A stretch of 64,000 nt of DNA from Flavobacteriales bacterium UBA7666 (GCA_002483265.1 DLHO01000021.1:21781-85780); one strand, 5' to 3'; counted from the stretch's first letter, positions 25,599-34,657 are shown. Made by a program: numbers and translations. The notes: a model not told the origin generated them from the letters alone.

Positions 25599-26162
25599 TT
25601 AAACTGGTTTAAACCCCTTTACAAAAGCGTTCAAACGGTTCAACCATCCTTTTAAGAATACAGCGTTCTTTCCTTTCGCAATGCGGTGAAAGAAATCGGA
25701 GCGCTGTTTTACCAGTTCATCGAATAAATCTTTTGGGGGAATCGCATTGGCAGCTGTAATGGTTTTAACGCCAATAATACCGTCAACGACAACAGTCCCG
25801 CCTTTTTTGTTGATCGCGCGCTGAAGTGTCAATCCTGCTTGTCTTACTCCGGAACCCCATGCAATGGTAGTGACCATGAATCCGATAGATAAGGAGTTAA
25901 ATGAAGCTGCTTTGACTTTTGAATAGTAAAGAGAATCGAAAACAACAAACCAATCAGCATTTGACATTTCAAAGAACCGCTGATCATTTAGTTTTCCGAA
26001 TTTTTTCAGCCAAACAGCATAGGTAATTCCGGCATTGGTGTGCCAACCTGTTTTTCCTTTGAATGGAGTGGGGCATGGTGTTTTACTTGCTGAATCAGAG
26101 GTGTGTCTGCTGAGGCCGCCTTCCCATTTTCGTTCGAAAATAATGAAATCTTCTAGTGTCAT
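25599..26162 (-). CDS. GH108-family N-acetylmuramidase (lysozyme-like)
   Basis: 187 residues. The N-terminus has FERKWEGGLSRH, where the Glu14-Gly-Gly motif fits the GH108 catalytic Glu. It continues with a NAGITYAVW segment and, after ~110, a PG_binding_3-type domain (RQAGLTLQRAINKKGGTVVVDGIIGVKTITAAN). GH108 enzymes cleave peptidoglycan and are often phage endolysins or type-specific lysins. No signal peptide, holin or other phage gene is adjacent, so this may be a phage remnant or a host muramidase. Confidence 0.85.
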   Translation of the reverse strand: MTLEDFIIFERKWEGGLSRHTSDSASKTPCPTPFKGKTGWHTNAGITYAVWLKKFGKLNDQRFFEMSNADWFVVFDSLYYSKVKAASFNSLSIGFMVTTIAWGSGVRQAGLTLQRAINKKGGTVVVDGIIGVKTITAANAIPPKDLFDELVKQRSDFFHRIAKGKNAVFLKGWLNRLNAFVKGFKPV

Positions 26163-26344
26163 AGAGTGAACAATAAGTGAATAGTAAAATCAGTATAAAG
26201 ATGCATTAAATTTTATAATTGTGCATTATTTATAGTGATTTTGAATGAGTTGATAATCAAATTAAATCTGTTTTTCAGAATGCTAATTTACGGCGGGAAG
26301 GTCGTAATCTTCTTACGAAGACAGGAAGTGGATCTGAATTTTAT

Positions 26345-26383
26345 TAAAAAGAAAATCGGATGAATTTTCCGGGTTCATCCGAT
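26345..26383 (-). terminator. Terminator-like hairpin
   Basis: ATCGGATGAA and TTCATCCGAT are separated by 9 nt, with a T-rich tail on the minus strand. It is structurally akin to the two terminators of the DUF4199 genes. Confidence 0.55.
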
Positions 26384-26484
26384 CTCTCCTTTGCATCCGG
26401 AGGCTTAGGTTTTATTGCGTTAAATATCTTTTTATAACAAAGCTTTAATCCTGAACGAAACTTTCCCCTTTTGGGTTGGGTATC

Positions 26485-26523
26485 AAAAAAAATCGAGTGA
26501 ATCACTTGAATCCACTCGATTTT
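26485..26523 (-). terminator. Terminator after the first DUF4199 gene
   Basis: AATCGAGTG...CACTCGATT stem followed on the minus strand by an eight-T run. It is near-identical in its stem to the terminator at 27142-27181. Confidence 0.75.
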
Positions 26524-26555
26524 CCGTCCCGATAGCTATCGGGATGTCAAGAGCT

Positions 26556-27023
26556 TTACTCTTTTAGCCTATCGGAAGTGGTGACCTTACTTTTTGGACT
26601 CTCATTCCAATACTGCATAATGATAAATGAGATGGCTACTGCGCAGCCAATGCCTTCGGTAAAGAGTGTCAATGCGGCTTGACCTAAAGTAATGTGGTTG
26701 TTCCAAAGTATTCCACCTTCAAATTTGCTGATATAATCAGGTTGAATGAACATGGCATAGATTACAAAGCTGATTAATGATAACCCGACTGTTACCACAT
26801 TGGCCAGAATAAGAGAAACCCAGGCGTTCAGATAATTGCTGTCGGCATTGCTTTGATGATTCTTTTTTGCCAGACGATTGGTGAAGTAAATAATAATTAA
26901 AACGTTCAGGAATCGAAGAAAAGTTAGATGTTCTAATGAAAACAGTTTTGTCAGTAAGAATAGCATTACAATACCTGCAAAACTATAAAGCCCGTAGCGG
27001 ACGGATAGTGATTGAGAGTTCAT
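26556..27023 (-). CDS. DUF4199-like membrane protein (paralogue A)
   Basis: 155 residues with four hydrophobic helices at about 10-27, 33-50, 70-92 and 112-132. The pattern VRYGLYSFAGIVMLFLLTK, LRFLNVLIIIYFTNRLAKKN and the loop around GGILWNNHITLGQAA fits Bacteroidota DUF4199-type proteins of unknown role. The upstream neighbour 27202-27672 is a clear paralogue at over half identical residues by eye, and its terminator is also copied, showing a local duplication. Confidence 0.75.
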   Translation of the reverse strand: MNSQSLSVRYGLYSFAGIVMLFLLTKLFSLEHLTFLRFLNVLIIIYFTNRLAKKNHQSNADSNYLNAWVSLILANVVTVGLSLISFVIYAMFIQPDYISKFEGGILWNNHITLGQAALTLFTEGIGCAVAISFIIMQYWNESPKSKVTTSDRLKE

Positions 27024-27141
27024 AGTGATAAATTTTAAATGCGATTAGAAATTACAATAAAGTGGATTTCTATCCAAATTTATTTTTCATAACACATTTA
27101 TTATCATTGGAATAGAGTGTTTTTAAAAGTCAGATAAGGAT

Positions 27142-27181
27142 AAAAAAGAAAATCGAGTGAATTACCTAAAATCCACTCGAT
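27142..27181 (-). terminator. Terminator after the second DUF4199 gene
   Basis: ATCGAGTG...CACTCGAT stem with a TTTTCTTTTTT tail on the minus strand. It shares its stem with the terminator at 26485-26523. Confidence 0.7.
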
Positions 27182-27201
27182 CTCCTGATTTGTCAAGAGT
27201 T

Positions 27202-27672
27202 TTACTCTTTGGCGGGTTCCACTGGAACACATTTGTTGTCTGGAGTTCTTTCATTCCAGTACATTACATTGATGAATGATACTGCTAAGGCACTACCCAT
27301 CCCTTCAAAAAACAGGATAGCAGCTGCCTGATCTATTGTTACATGATTATTCCAAAAGATTCCTCCATCAAAATGATTTATAAAGTCAGGCTCAATGAAG
27401 TTGGCGTAAATCACAAAACTGAATACCGTTAAGACAACTGTTATCACATTGGACAACATAAGCGACCCAAATGCCTTTAAGAAATTGTCATCGTCATTCA
27501 GCTGGCGGTTCTTTTTAGCCAATTTATAAGTAAAGAAAAGCACGATAATGACGTTCAAAAAGCGTAAATAACCGTTGTTTTCCAATGAGAATAATTTCAT
27601 AATCAGAAATAGCGCTGCAATACATGCAAAACTATAAAGTCCATACCGGACATGTTGATATTTCGTGTTCAT
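27202..27672 (-). CDS. DUF4199-like membrane protein (paralogue B)
   Basis: 156 residues with the same four-helix plan as its neighbour: VRYGLYSFACIAALFLIMK, LRFLNVIIVLFFTYKLAKKN, and a GGIFWNNHVTIDQAA loop. Differences concentrate in the N-terminal eight residues and the polar C-terminus. Each paralogue has its own terminator, so they are separate transcription units arising from tandem duplication. Confidence 0.75.
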   Translation of the reverse strand: MNTKYQHVRYGLYSFACIAALFLIMKLFSLENNGYLRFLNVIIVLFFTYKLAKKNRQLNDDDNFLKAFGSLMLSNVITVVLTVFSFVIYANFIEPDFINHFDGGIFWNNHVTIDQAAAILFFEGMGSALAVSFINVMYWNERTPDNKCVPVEPAKE

Positions 27673-27829
27673 AACTTTGCTATTTGAATGAGATTAGAAA
27701 TTACGATAAAATGCCATGGCTTCCAAGTATTTAACATTTTAAAACACTTCGGTTTGGTGAACGATTTCCACTTAAAAGTGTATCGCCAAATAAAGATTTT
27801 CTTACATTAGTAAACTTAATTCTGTACCT

Positions 27830-29008
27830 ATGAAATTTGTCCTTTATTCTTTGAGCTTTATTTCTCTTCTGGCTTCTTGCGGAAATCCTGCCGTTCCCAA
27901 TTCGGATGTGAGTGGGGGAGAGATTGCTGTTGTTGATGAAACAAAGCCGATTAAATTAAGTAGTGCAGATCTTTTCAATGGTGAAAAAGTACGCTTATTT
28001 CTATATCAGAACCCGAAAGCAAATCCGGAATCCAATAAGTTATTCCTGACAGCATTGGATGAATTCAAGAATAAAAAGAACTTACGGGCAGCGAGTGAGG
28101 GCTTTAAAGCTTCTATAACAGAATATCCGAATGCGAAGTCCTATTATGAATTAGGAAATGTTTTCATGGAAATGAAAAACTATCAGGGCGCATTGGATGC
28201 TTATTCACTGGCTGAAAAATTAGGGTATGAACCTTTTTCAAAAGTGATGTTTAATGTGGCATGTGCCTATTCTCAATTGAAGAATTTCCCGATGAGTGCG
28301 GATTACCTGCAGTTTGCAATTCAAGCTGGATATGTAAACATCGATAACATTGAAAAAGATACAGATCTGGCGAATTTGAGAGAGAAGGATCCTGATTTGT
28401 ACAAGAAAAACATGGAATTGGCGTTAAGCGGTGTTTCAGATGTAGAAAATTTACATTGGCTTCAGTTTAAACGCAATTTCGTACAAGCTTCTTTTCCTAT
28501 CAATATGAATACGGAACAAGGTAAAGTGGTGTATGATGACAAAAACCGGATTTCATATGACTATGAGCGTTTTGTATCCGAAATGCGCAATGAACGTTTT
28601 TCCAGAGAAGTTAGCAAAGGCTTTTACAACTTTGTTCAGGTGGCAGAAAAAGGGAATTATGTGGCATTGATTTATGTGGTGAAAGAAGAGTTTAACGGAG
28701 ATCAAAGCCCATTAACGTATCGTTTAGTGACTTATTCCAAAACCGGAAAGTTGATCGATAAAAAAGAAATTGCAGGCCGACAAGATTATTCGGAATTGCT
28801 GAAAATGTGTACAATCAATAAAGACCTTTCGTTTACGATTACCAACTACGAGACCACCTTCCAGAAGAATCCGGATGAAGACGGCTATTACGACAATCCG
28901 ATCGTTTCCAAAAAGAAAATTGATACGGAAAAGTACCGCATTGATTCTTCCGGAAAAATCCTTTATGTGGAAGGAAAAACATTCGCTGAAGTAACTGCGG
29001 ATGCTTAA
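27830..29008 (+). CDS. TPR-containing lipoprotein
   Basis: 392 residues. Lipoprotein signal MKFVLYSLSFISLLASC with Cys17. Residues ~70-165 hold TPR-like pairs (FKASITEYPNAKSYYELGNVFMEMKNYQGALDAYSLAEKLGY). The C-terminal ~190 residues are beta-rich with many Tyr/Lys and no family match. It is probably anchored in the outer or inner membrane facing the periplasm. Its end overlaps the convergent DUF2306 gene by 4 nt. Confidence 0.75.
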   Translation: MKFVLYSLSFISLLASCGNPAVPNSDVSGGEIAVVDETKPIKLSSADLFNGEKVRLFLYQNPKANPESNKLFLTALDEFKNKKNLRAASEGFKASITEYPNAKSYYELGNVFMEMKNYQGALDAYSLAEKLGYEPFSKVMFNVACAYSQLKNFPMSADYLQFAIQAGYVNIDNIEKDTDLANLREKDPDLYKKNMELALSGVSDVENLHWLQFKRNFVQASFPINMNTEQGKVVYDDKNRISYDYERFVSEMRNERFSREVSKGFYNFVQVAEKGNYVALIYVVKEEFNGDQSPLTYRLVTYSKTGKLIDKKEIAGRQDYSELLKMCTINKDLSFTITNYETTFQKNPDEDGYYDNPIVSKKKIDTEKYRIDSSGKILYVEGKTFAEVTADA

Positions 29009-29646
29009 TGGTTTGCGAGTAATCGTTTGACCAATCCCCGTTTAATAAAGATTTCTGCAATAATTAAGTTCGGAATCCAGCTCATCCATGAAAGCAGAAT
29101 GTACAGATCAATCGGATCCATGGTGAAATGAAACAGGTCGAACAAATAAGAGTAAAGTCGGAGCGAAACAGCTGACAAAGTCAGTGCGTAACTGCGAACC
29201 ATCCATTTTCCGTGTCTTTCATAATCCTTCTTGCGAACAAAGTAGTAAGCCAAAAAGGTAGTTCCCAACCAGAGAATGCTCAGAATCACAAAACTGGTTT
29301 GTGCGGGATATCCGCCATTTGCATAAAACGACATCACAAGAGCAGCTGGTCCGGAGATCAGAAGTGTTGCAGCGAGGTAAATGAATCCGGAAACCCGGTG
29401 AATTTTAGTGTAGTTGTTTAAAATTGTTTTGCTGAACTGGAATAAACCGCTGGTGATGATCAGAATACTGGTGAACACATGAATATAAAAGCTGTATCTC
29501 CAGTGTTTGATATGATAGATTAGTTGCTTGGTTTTCAGAAAATCAATGCCACGACGCATGTCTAAATAGGGCAGCGATAACAGCAGCAATAGATAAGAAG
29601 CATACAGAATTCCAATGACGAAAAATATCCAGGCCGTTTTTTTCAT
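29005..29646 (-). CDS. DUF2306-family membrane protein
   Basis: 213 residues with about six helices. His residues inside the helices (HWRYSFYIHVFTSILIITSG, KIHRVSGFIYLAATLL, ERHGKWMVRSYALTLSAV) match the DUF2306/cytochrome b561-like arrangement, where paired His could bind heme. The function is unproven. It lies 14 nt downstream of the lipoprotein gene 29661-30464, probably in one transcript. Confidence 0.8.
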   Translation of the reverse strand: MKKTAWIFFVIGILYASYLLLLLSLPYLDMRRGIDFLKTKQLIYHIKHWRYSFYIHVFTSILIITSGLFQFSKTILNNYTKIHRVSGFIYLAATLLISGPAALVMSFYANGGYPAQTSFVILSILWLGTTFLAYYFVRKKDYERHGKWMVRSYALTLSAVSLRLYSYLFDLFHFTMDPIDLYILLSWMSWIPNLIIAEIFIKRGLVKRLLANH

Positions 29647-29660
29647 TCAGAACTGCAGGG

Positions 29661-30464
29661 TTAATAGAAATCCGGGTAAATACTCAGTTCGTTCGGCCCT
29701 ACAAAACTAGGCATTTCATCTTCGTTTTGTGTCAGTTTGAATTTCATGATTCGTTGTTTGAAATGGGTGTTTTTAGCCCAATCAATCACCATGGTTTTCT
29801 TGTCCGTAAACTTCCAGGAACCTTTAATGATCTCTTGCTGTTCATTTTCCTGTCCTTCGGGATAATATGTAAAGCGAATAATCCCATTTTCTTTGAATTC
29901 AACATGTCCGTCAGACAGGTTTGCATAAGAGAACAATTCCATGAAATTATCTTCTGTTATTTTGCTTCCGTCAAATTCGTACTTTGAATCATCACTTTGT
30001 TTGATAGCCTGTTTCTTTAGTTTAAAGGTTTTAGCTGGTATTTTAGGATCGTTCGCCTTCCAGCTTGCATGTATGCTGCCATCTTTTTTGGAAAGGATTA
30101 AAATGAAAACTCCGTCATACGGATTGTCTCCCGGTTCATTCAGGGTCAGTTCGAACTGATCTTTTTTCTGAACAACCGAACCGCTGATATTTCGCTGCAA
30201 ACCTTTGTGAATGTTATATCCAATCGCTTTTTTGTCATTGACATACGTTAAGATCACATTGATAAATCCATCTCCGAAATCTCCTGTATACATTCCGCGA
30301 AGCGTGTCAAAATTTGTCTCCGGGAACCATTCCTCCACTTCCACTGTATCAACAGCGATTTCTTTTTCTGTTGAAGCTGTCTTAACTTCAGCGGGATCTG
30401 ATGAACAGGAAGTACTCAGTAGCAAACCGGATATTCCAATAACTAGTGCGAAATGTGTTTTCAT
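29661..30464 (-). CDS. Lipoprotein of unknown function
   Basis: 267 residues. Lipobox LLLSTSC with Cys20, then an Asp/Glu/Thr-rich spacer. The mature part is beta-rich with RGMYTGDFGDGFINVILTYV, NPYDGVFILILSKKDGSIHASW and a C-terminal GSWKFTDKKTMVIDW motif reminiscent of lipocalin-like 'lack-of-fit' domains. No family can be named with confidence. It leads a two-gene unit with the DUF2306 gene. Confidence 0.7.
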   Translation of the reverse strand: MKTHFALVIGISGLLLSTSCSSDPAEVKTASTEKEIAVDTVEVEEWFPETNFDTLRGMYTGDFGDGFINVILTYVNDKKAIGYNIHKGLQRNISGSVVQKKDQFELTLNEPGDNPYDGVFILILSKKDGSIHASWKANDPKIPAKTFKLKKQAIKQSDDSKYEFDGSKITEDNFMELFSYANLSDGHVEFKENGIIRFTYYPEGQENEQQEIIKGSWKFTDKKTMVIDWAKNTHFKQRIMKFKLTQNEDEMPSFVGPNELSIYPDFY

Positions 30465-30517
30465 AAAGCGATTAATTCGTAGCTAAAAATAAACTTTTTG
30501 CTGAGAAAAAAGAAGAT

Positions 30518-30542
30518 AAAAAAAGCCGGAATTTCTTCCGGC
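30518..30542 (-). terminator. Terminator after the 30572 lipoprotein gene
   Basis: GCCGGAA...TTCCGGC stem followed by a seven-T run on the minus strand. Confidence 0.8.
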
Positions 30543-30571
30543 CTCATTTGTTATTATACTAATGGATAGCC

Positions 30572-31432
30572 TTATCCAACAATATAGAAAGATAAATCTG
30601 CATAAGACGGCATAAAAGGATCCAAAAGAGAAGAACCAAATCCGCTGCTAATTGCATCAGTATCGATATATCCTGCAGGCATTGAAGGACCAGTGTAATT
30701 GATTCCTCTTCGGTAGTAAACTTTATCTCCGTTCATCATGAAATAAGGAAAATTAGCATACCCGTTATTCGGCATCCGAAAACATCTGATATCCAGATTC
30801 TGATGGTAAGACATCGGTGATTCTGTATAAAACTGCCCAAGAGGATTACTTAGTGTCCATTTACAATTGTTTGAGTTTTTGTAGCAGAGGCAACTTGGAT
30901 CCCAGTAGCGATAAACACTATATATACTCGCAACAGCAACTGTTCCTCCAATATTGAATTGATGAACATTAGTTAAGCTGTAAAAGAATACAGTTGATTT
31001 ATTTTGAACTTTGTCCTGAAGTTTGAAGTCGTACATTTTACCTTTCTGACGGTCAAATTTAAAATCTGTAAAGTCAAAAAACAATCCTACCGAAGAAGTG
31101 GATTCTTCTTCCAACATAGGATTTCGATCTTCTTGTTTGGACTCGATTGAAGTAATCTCTTCCATAGTGATTTTCGTTTGTTCAAGTTTCGCTACATATT
31201 TGTTCAAATAAACTTCGTCATCAGAAGTTACTTTGAGCATTACGAAACCATTTTCAGCCGATTCACCTGGGATTTTGATCGTAGTAGAAAATTTATCTTG
31301 AGGAATTTCAGGATCCTGATTTTCTGTTTGGATAACAGGCTTATTTGCTTTGATTTCTTCTTTTTTACATGATGATAAAAAGGTGGTTGAAAGTGCCAGA
31401 CAGGCAATTCCCGTAATTAATGATGTTTTCAT
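30572..31432 (-). CDS. Lipoprotein of unknown function
   Basis: 286 residues from ATG 31432. The frame extends 27 codons upstream, but MKTSLITGIACLALSTTFLSSCKKEE is a clear lipoprotein signal with Cys22, so the internal start is used. After a Glu/Lys-rich linker it has a Cys-containing segment (DPSCLCYKNSNNCKW) and a C-terminal Tyr/Pro-rich region. No family was recognised. It is divergent from the DUF4290-murA operon. Confidence 0.7.
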   Translation of the reverse strand: MKTSLITGIACLALSTTFLSSCKKEEIKANKPVIQTENQDPEIPQDKFSTTIKIPGESAENGFVMLKVTSDDEVYLNKYVAKLEQTKITMEEITSIESKQEDRNPMLEEESTSSVGLFFDFTDFKFDRQKGKMYDFKLQDKVQNKSTVFFYSLTNVHQFNIGGTVAVASIYSVYRYWDPSCLCYKNSNNCKWTLSNPLGQFYTESPMSYHQNLDIRCFRMPNNGYANFPYFMMNGDKVYYRRGINYTGPSMPAGYIDTDAISSGFGSSLLDPFMPSYADLSFYIVG

Positions 31433-31578
31433 TCTGATTGATTTATAATTAGGAAACAATATTGCATAAAAAAGGAAAAATACTAATGACCGAATAATGA
31501 TTACAATGACCAAATGTTTTTATTCCGGATAAATCTGAAACTCCGCTTTTTCAAAAAGGATATATCGATTTAAAAGCT

Positions 31579-31586
31579 TATTTTTG
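31579..31586 (+). promoter_or_regulatory. -7 box (TATTTTTG) for the DUF4290-murA operon
   Basis: Perfect TAnnTTTG 18 nt before the ATG at 31605. The -33 region is AT-rich without a clear TTG. Confidence 0.5.
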
Positions 31587-31604
31587 AACTTTCGAAGAAA
31601 ATTT

Positions 31605-32261
31605 ATGGAATACAACACCACGAGACCGAAGTTATTACTTCCGGAGTATGGTAGAAACGTACAAGAAATGATTTCTCACGCTATGGAAATCGCAGACCGC
31701 GATGAACGTAACAAAGCATCAAGAGCAATTATTGAAGTCATGGGACAATTGAATCCGCATTTACGAGATGTAGATGATTTTAGACATAAGTTATGGACTC
31801 ACTTGTTTGTAATGTCTGATTTCAAACTGGACGTAGATTCACCCTATGAAATTCCAAAGCCTGAAACGCTGGCAAGCAAACCGGATCGAATGGATTATCC
31901 AAAAGGAAAAATCAAATTCGGGCATTATGGAAAATACACGCAAGAGATTTTAAAAGATTCAAAAAATATTACGGAAGCAGACGAACGTGATTATTTGAAG
32001 ATCACCATGGCGAATTTCATGAAAAAGCAATACGTTGCTTATAACAATGATGCCGTTGAAAATCACGTGATCGCGAACCAATTGAAAGACCTTTCTCAAG
32101 GAGAATTGATTTTGGATAATCCGGATGAATTGATGAATACCAACCTGATTTTGAAATCATTTGGAATTCAGCCGAATAAACGTCCGAAAAAGAATCAAAA
32201 GAATCAGAAGAATAACAATTTTAAAGGTAAAAATCAAAACCAAAATCGTAATAAGAATTAA
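31605..32261 (+). CDS. DUF4290-family protein
   Basis: 218 residues from ATG 31605, placed by the -7 box and by MEYNTTRPKLLLPEYGRNVQEM, the conserved DUF4290 start. The body is helical, and the C-terminus is an Asn/Lys/Gln-rich tail (RPKKNQKNQKNNN onward) that may bind nucleic acid. DUF4290 has no known function but sits directly before murA in many Bacteroidota; here the gap is 2 nt. It is essentially a Bacteroidota marker gene. Confidence 0.85.
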   Translation: MEYNTTRPKLLLPEYGRNVQEMISHAMEIADRDERNKASRAIIEVMGQLNPHLRDVDDFRHKLWTHLFVMSDFKLDVDSPYEIPKPETLASKPDRMDYPKGKIKFGHYGKYTQEILKDSKNITEADERDYLKITMANFMKKQYVAYNNDAVENHVIANQLKDLSQGELILDNPDELMNTNLILKSFGIQPNKRPKKNQKNQKNNNFKGKNQNQNRNKN

Positions 32262-32263
32262 GT

Positions 32264-33571
32264 ATGTCATCTTTTGAAATTTACGGAGGAAAGAAGCTAA
32301 AAGGAGAATTGACAGTTCAAGGCGCGAAAAATGAAGCCTTACAAGTTCTGTGCGCTCCTTTGTTGACCGCTGAAAAAGTTACTATTTCAAATATTCCCGA
32401 TATCGTGGATGTAAATAAGTTGATTGACTTATTGCAGACAATGGGAGTGAAGATTGAGAAAGTAGAACGTGGCACCTACGTTTTTCAGGCTAAAGAAGTC
32501 GATTTAGCTTATTTAGAGACGGAAGATTTCAAAAAGAGAGCAGCTTCCTTAAGAGGTTCCATTATGATTGTTGGTCCTTTATTGGCACGCTTCGGAAAAG
32601 GATTCATTCCAAAACCGGGTGGAGACAAAATTGGTCGTAGAAGATTGGATACTCATTTCGATGGATTTGCTTTATTGGGCGCAAAATTCAATTACGATGC
32701 AGGTGAGCATTTTTATTCGATTGAAGCAAAAAAATTAAAAGGAACATATATCCATTTGGATGAAGCTTCTGTAACCGGAACGGCAAATATTATTATGGCT
32801 GCGGTTCTGGCAGAAGGAACAACTACATTCTACAATGCGGCATGCGAACCCTATATTCAGCAATTGTGTAAAATGTTGAATTCAATGGGAGCAAAAATCT
32901 CAGGAATCAGTTCAAACTTATTGACGATCGAAGGGGTGAAAGAATTGGGTGGTTGTTATCACCGCATTTTGCCCGATATGATTGAGATTGGAAGTTTCAT
33001 CGGTTTGGCAGCAATGACTCAGTCTGAAATTACGATTAAAGACGTGAGTTGGGATAATCTGGGAGTGATTCCAAATACCTTCAGAAGATTAGGAATTAAA
33101 TTGGAAAGAAGAGGAGATGATATTTATGTTCCTGCTCAGGAATCTTACGAAATTGACACATTCATCGATGGTTCGATTTTGACAATCTATGATGCTCCTT
33201 GGCCCGGATTTACTCCGGATTTGTTATCCATCATTTTGGTTGTAGCAACACAGGCAAAAGGAAGTGTATTGATTCACCAAAAAATGTTTGAATCGCGTTT
33301 ATTCTTTACGGATAAACTAATCGATATGGGAGCTCAGATTATCTTGTGTGATCCGCACAGAGCTACCGTTATCGGATTGGGAAGACAACACAACTTACGT
33401 GGAATTCAAATGACTTCTCCTGATATTCGTGCAGGAGTTTCTTTGTTGATCGCAGCGCTTTCTGCAGAAGGAAAAAGTGTAATTCACAATATTGAACAAA
33501 TTGACAGAGGTTATCAGGACATCGATATTCGCTTGCGAAACTTAGGTGCTGATATTCGTCGCATAAACTAA
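32264..33571 (+). CDS. murA: UDP-N-acetylglucosamine 1-carboxyvinyltransferase MurA
   Basis: 435 residues. It catalyses the first committed step of peptidoglycan synthesis, transfer of enolpyruvate from PEP to UDP-GlcNAc. GAKNEAL with Lys22-Asn23 and the catalytic-loop region FIPKPGGDKIGRRRLDTHFDG are clear. The position of the usual catalytic Cys (GGCxIG) is Asp121. Asp at this site is known in Mycobacterium and Chlamydia MurA and makes the enzyme insensitive to fosfomycin. It is coupled to the DUF4290 gene (2-nt gap) and followed 6 nt later by a TlpA-like gene. Confidence 0.95.
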   Translation: MSSFEIYGGKKLKGELTVQGAKNEALQVLCAPLLTAEKVTISNIPDIVDVNKLIDLLQTMGVKIEKVERGTYVFQAKEVDLAYLETEDFKKRAASLRGSIMIVGPLLARFGKGFIPKPGGDKIGRRRLDTHFDGFALLGAKFNYDAGEHFYSIEAKKLKGTYIHLDEASVTGTANIIMAAVLAEGTTTFYNAACEPYIQQLCKMLNSMGAKISGISSNLLTIEGVKELGGCYHRILPDMIEIGSFIGLAAMTQSEITIKDVSWDNLGVIPNTFRRLGIKLERRGDDIYVPAQESYEIDTFIDGSILTIYDAPWPGFTPDLLSIILVVATQAKGSVLIHQKMFESRLFFTDKLIDMGAQIILCDPHRATVIGLGRQHNLRGIQMTSPDIRAGVSLLIAALSAEGKSVIHNIEQIDRGYQDIDIRLRNLGADIRRIN

Positions 33572-33577
33572 AAGCAA

Positions 33578-34096
33578 ATGAAAAATTCAATTATTATTCT
33601 TTCAACCCTATTATTGGTAGGTATTGGTTTGTCTTCGTTTAAAGAAGTTAAAAGTATGCCAGGTGTTGGTTCTACTGCTCCTGAGATTGCTTTAAAAGGT
33701 GTTGACGGTAAAGTAGTTAAACTTTCTTCTTTGAAAGGTAAAATGGTACTGATCGATTTTTGGGCTTCTTGGTGTGGACCTTGTAGAAAAGAGAACCCGA
33801 ATGTAGTAGAAGCTTACGGAAAATACAAAAGTGCAAAGTTCAGTAATGCAAAAGGATTTGAAGTATTCTCTGTTTCTCTGGATCGCGATGAAACCAAATG
33901 GAAAGAAGCAATTAAAGCCGATGGTTTGGTTTGGAAAAGTCATGTGTGGGACAAAGCAAATGACGCTGGAAAGGCATACAATGTTCAATTCATTCCAAGT
34001 GCTTTCCTAGTAGATGGTGAAGGTAAAATTGTAGCTGCAGGTGAGTCTTTGAGAGGACTTGGACTTCATGTGGAATTGGATAAGCACAAAAAATAG
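33578..34096 (+). CDS. TlpA/ResA-family thioredoxin-fold protein
   Basis: 172 residues. N-terminal membrane anchor or signal (IIILSTLLLVGIGLSSF), then a thioredoxin domain with active-site WCGPC (Cys66, Cys69) and the cis-Pro region QFIPSAFLVDGEGKIVAAG. It would act as a periplasmic disulfide reductase. It lies 6 nt after murA and precedes the msrB lipoprotein gene by 55 nt, so a link between disulfide reduction and methionine sulfoxide repair is plausible. Confidence 0.9.
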   Translation: MKNSIIILSTLLLVGIGLSSFKEVKSMPGVGSTAPEIALKGVDGKVVKLSSLKGKMVLIDFWASWCGPCRKENPNVVEAYGKYKSAKFSNAKGFEVFSVSLDRDETKWKEAIKADGLVWKSHVWDKANDAGKAYNVQFIPSAFLVDGEGKIVAAGESLRGLGLHVELDKHKK

Positions 34097-34151
34097 GTTG
34101 TTCAAAATCCAAATCTAACGAATCGACGTAACTGATTCAAAACGATTGAAC

Positions 34152-34634
34152 ATGAAGAACTATTTGATTATTTGCAGTTTATTTTTTGGATTGACAGCTT
34201 GTTCACAAGAACAAACCAAGACAGATTCGTCAAAAAAAGAGACAAAATATAATAAGTTAACCCCTCAGGAAGAGAGTGTACTAATTGGCAAGAATACCGA
34301 TCGTGCTTTTACCGGAGACTATTATCAGAAAACAGATAAAGGAGTTTACATCTGTAAGCAGTGTAATAATCCACTTTATCGCTCAGATGACAAATTCGAA
34401 TCTCATTGCGGTTGGCCAAGTTTTGATGATGAGATCAAAGGTTCGGTAATCAACGTTCCGGATGCAGACGGCATGAGAACAGAGATCATTTGTTCCAACT
34501 GTAAAGGCCACTTGGGCCATGTGTTTACAGGAGAAGGTTTTACGGATAAAGATACACGGCACTGCGTGAATACAAGTTCTATCCAGTTTTATCCCTCAAA
34601 GGATGTGGATAAACTTCCGAAAGTGATTAAGTAA
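34152..34634 (+). CDS. msrB: Lipoprotein peptide-methionine (R)-S-oxide reductase MsrB
   Basis: 160 residues from ATG 34152; an in-frame TTG two codons upstream is unlikely. Lipobox FGLTAC with Cys17 places it outside the cytoplasm. The MsrB domain has two CxxC zinc pairs (ICKQC and ICSNC), ESHCGWPSFDDEI, GHLGHVF, and the catalytic Cys in RHCVNTSSIQF. It reduces methionine-R-sulfoxide in envelope proteins, and a TlpA-like thioredoxin upstream is a likely electron donor (inference from proximity). Confidence 0.93.
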   Translation: MKNYLIICSLFFGLTACSQEQTKTDSSKKETKYNKLTPQEESVLIGKNTDRAFTGDYYQKTDKGVYICKQCNNPLYRSDDKFESHCGWPSFDDEIKGSVINVPDADGMRTEIICSNCKGHLGHVFTGEGFTDKDTRHCVNTSSIQFYPSKDVDKLPKVIK

Positions 34635-34657
34635 GTATTTTTATGATAGCTATTTAG

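Larger units (their letters stand above)
26163..26555. other. Intergenic region, 393 bp, with two terminator-like hairpins and a CCCGATAGCTATCGGG palindrome
   Basis: No gene was seen. Hairpins are at 26345-26383 and 26485-26523, and a perfect palindrome TCCCGATAGCTATCGGGA is at 26527-26544, a dispersed type in this phylum. Confidence 0.6.
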
